From Gammaproteobacteria bacterium (GTDB taxonomy: Bacteria; Pseudomonadota; Gammaproteobacteria; Comchoanobacterales; Comchoanobacteraceae): a stretch of 6,581 bases of DNA. Shown here one piece after another: positions 6,067 through 6,581 of this stretch. The stretch lies in NCBI GenBank assembly GCA_029243665.1, contig JAQWRO010000017.1, positions 1 to 6,581 of the forward strand, written 5' to 3'. The position numbers were made by a program, and so were the translations under genes. Position 1 is the stretch's first letter, and each line of letters begins with the position of its first letter. The notes below the pieces were generated by a model. That model had not been told where the DNA came from, did no database searches, and worked only from the letters and a program-made list of their open reading frames with translations.

Positions 6067-6581
6067 TTATGTTACTGTTTCTTTCATAAGGCTTTTAATG
6101 ACTTGCACAGATTCTTTAACTGTGCCAACGGTTTGTATTTTTACACCATTTACTTTTAATCCCTTTGCATTAGCCTGTGGAATAATGACATGAGAGATGC
6201 CATGCTTGGCTGCTTCTTGAATGCGTTGTTGACCATGAGGCACAGGTCTAATTTCACCGGATAAACCAATTTCCCCAAATATGGCAACATCCTTTGGGAT
6301 AGAGCAGTGTAAATGGCTAGAAAGTAGAGCAGCTATTAAAGCTAAATCACTCGCTGTTTCTTGAATTTTAAGTCCACCGACAACGTTGGTATAAACATCT
6401 TGTTGGTGAAGTAAAATGCCACCGTGTCTTTGTAAAACAGCAAGTATCAATGCCAATCGGTTGGTATCTAAACCAAGTGCCACTCGCCTAGGTTGTTGAC
6501 CATAACTTTCTGCTACCAGTGATTGAACCTCGACTAAGAGCGGTCGCGTACCTTCCCAACATACCATAATGGTCCCACCTG
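6067..6581 (-). CDS. radA: DNA repair/recombination protein RadA, C-terminal Lon-like domain (partial)
   Basis: RadA (Sms) is a RecA-like, hexameric DNA-dependent ATPase that helps branch migration and processing of recombination intermediates. The window holds the last 170 or so codons. The visible part starts at the beta strand 'EGTRPLLVEVQSLV' that opens the C-terminal Lon-protease-like domain. It continues through 'PRRVALGLDTNRLALILAVL', 'DVYTNVVGG', 'ETASDLA' and the highly conserved 'FGEIGLSGEIRPV', and ends about 15 residues after 'VGTVKESV'. This domain is a non-proteolytic scaffold in RadA. The zinc finger, Walker A/B motifs and KNRFG motif would lie beyond the right edge. The in-frame ATG at 6567 is internal, not the start. 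The frame is open to the window edge. Base composition is less AT-rich than in the genes to the left, as expected for a conserved core gene next to fast-evolving ones. Confidence 0.95.
   Translation of the reverse strand, partial: GGTIMVCWEGTRPLLVEVQSLVAESYGQQPRRVALGLDTNRLALILAVLQRHGGILLHQQDVYTNVVGGLKIQETASDLALIAALLSSHLHCSIPKDVAIFGEIGLSGEIRPVPHGQQRIQEAAKHGISHVIIPQANAKGLKVNGVKIQTVGTVKESVQVIKSLMKETVT

Overview
This window is low-GC bacterial DNA, roughly one third G+C by eye. The visible RadA C-terminus reads like a gammaproteobacterial one and is clearly less AT-rich than the rest. The hybrid kinase with an 'IYWKN...YLGCN' PAS domain, the large proteins with Ser/Asp/Glu-rich low-complexity stretches, and a possible cyclodipeptide-synthase-like domain together suggest a host-associated member of the Legionellales/Coxiellaceae or a relative. 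That taxonomic placement is inference; no rRNA or complete marker gene is present.

Layout from left to right. Positions 1-1376 (minus) hold the first 458 codons of a cytoplasmic PAS-HisKA-HATPase-REC hybrid histidine kinase that runs off the left edge. It has no early ATG and probably starts at a TTG. Just upstream of it in the same operon, 1386-3488 (minus) encodes a 700-residue protein. Its middle and C-terminal parts carry a motif series that I read as a divergent, heavily expanded cyclodipeptide synthase (CDPS)-like domain, followed by a Ser-rich tail. Positions 3489-3908 are an AT-rich divergent control region with a credible sigma70-type promoter on each strand. Positions 3909-4223 (plus) encode a 104-residue single-pass membrane protein. 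It converges, with only 10 bases between the stops, on 4234-5466 (minus), a 410-residue protein with three transmembrane hairpins and a long Ser/Asp/Asn-rich tail. Positions 5536-6066 (minus) encode a 176-residue protein of unknown function whose ATG abuts the stop of radA. The C-terminal Lon-like domain of radA fills 6067-6581 and continues beyond the right edge.

Two minus-strand transcription units are likely: radA - orf176 - (perhaps) orf410, and the CDPS-like gene followed by the hybrid kinase. The most interesting point is the second unit: a possible aminoacyl-tRNA-using enzyme fold, enlarged and apparently lacking one catalytic glutamate, translated just ahead of a sensor kinase in the same reading frame and separated from it by one stop codon. 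The N-terminal third of the large protein, orf176, orf104 and orf410 could not be assigned to known families.
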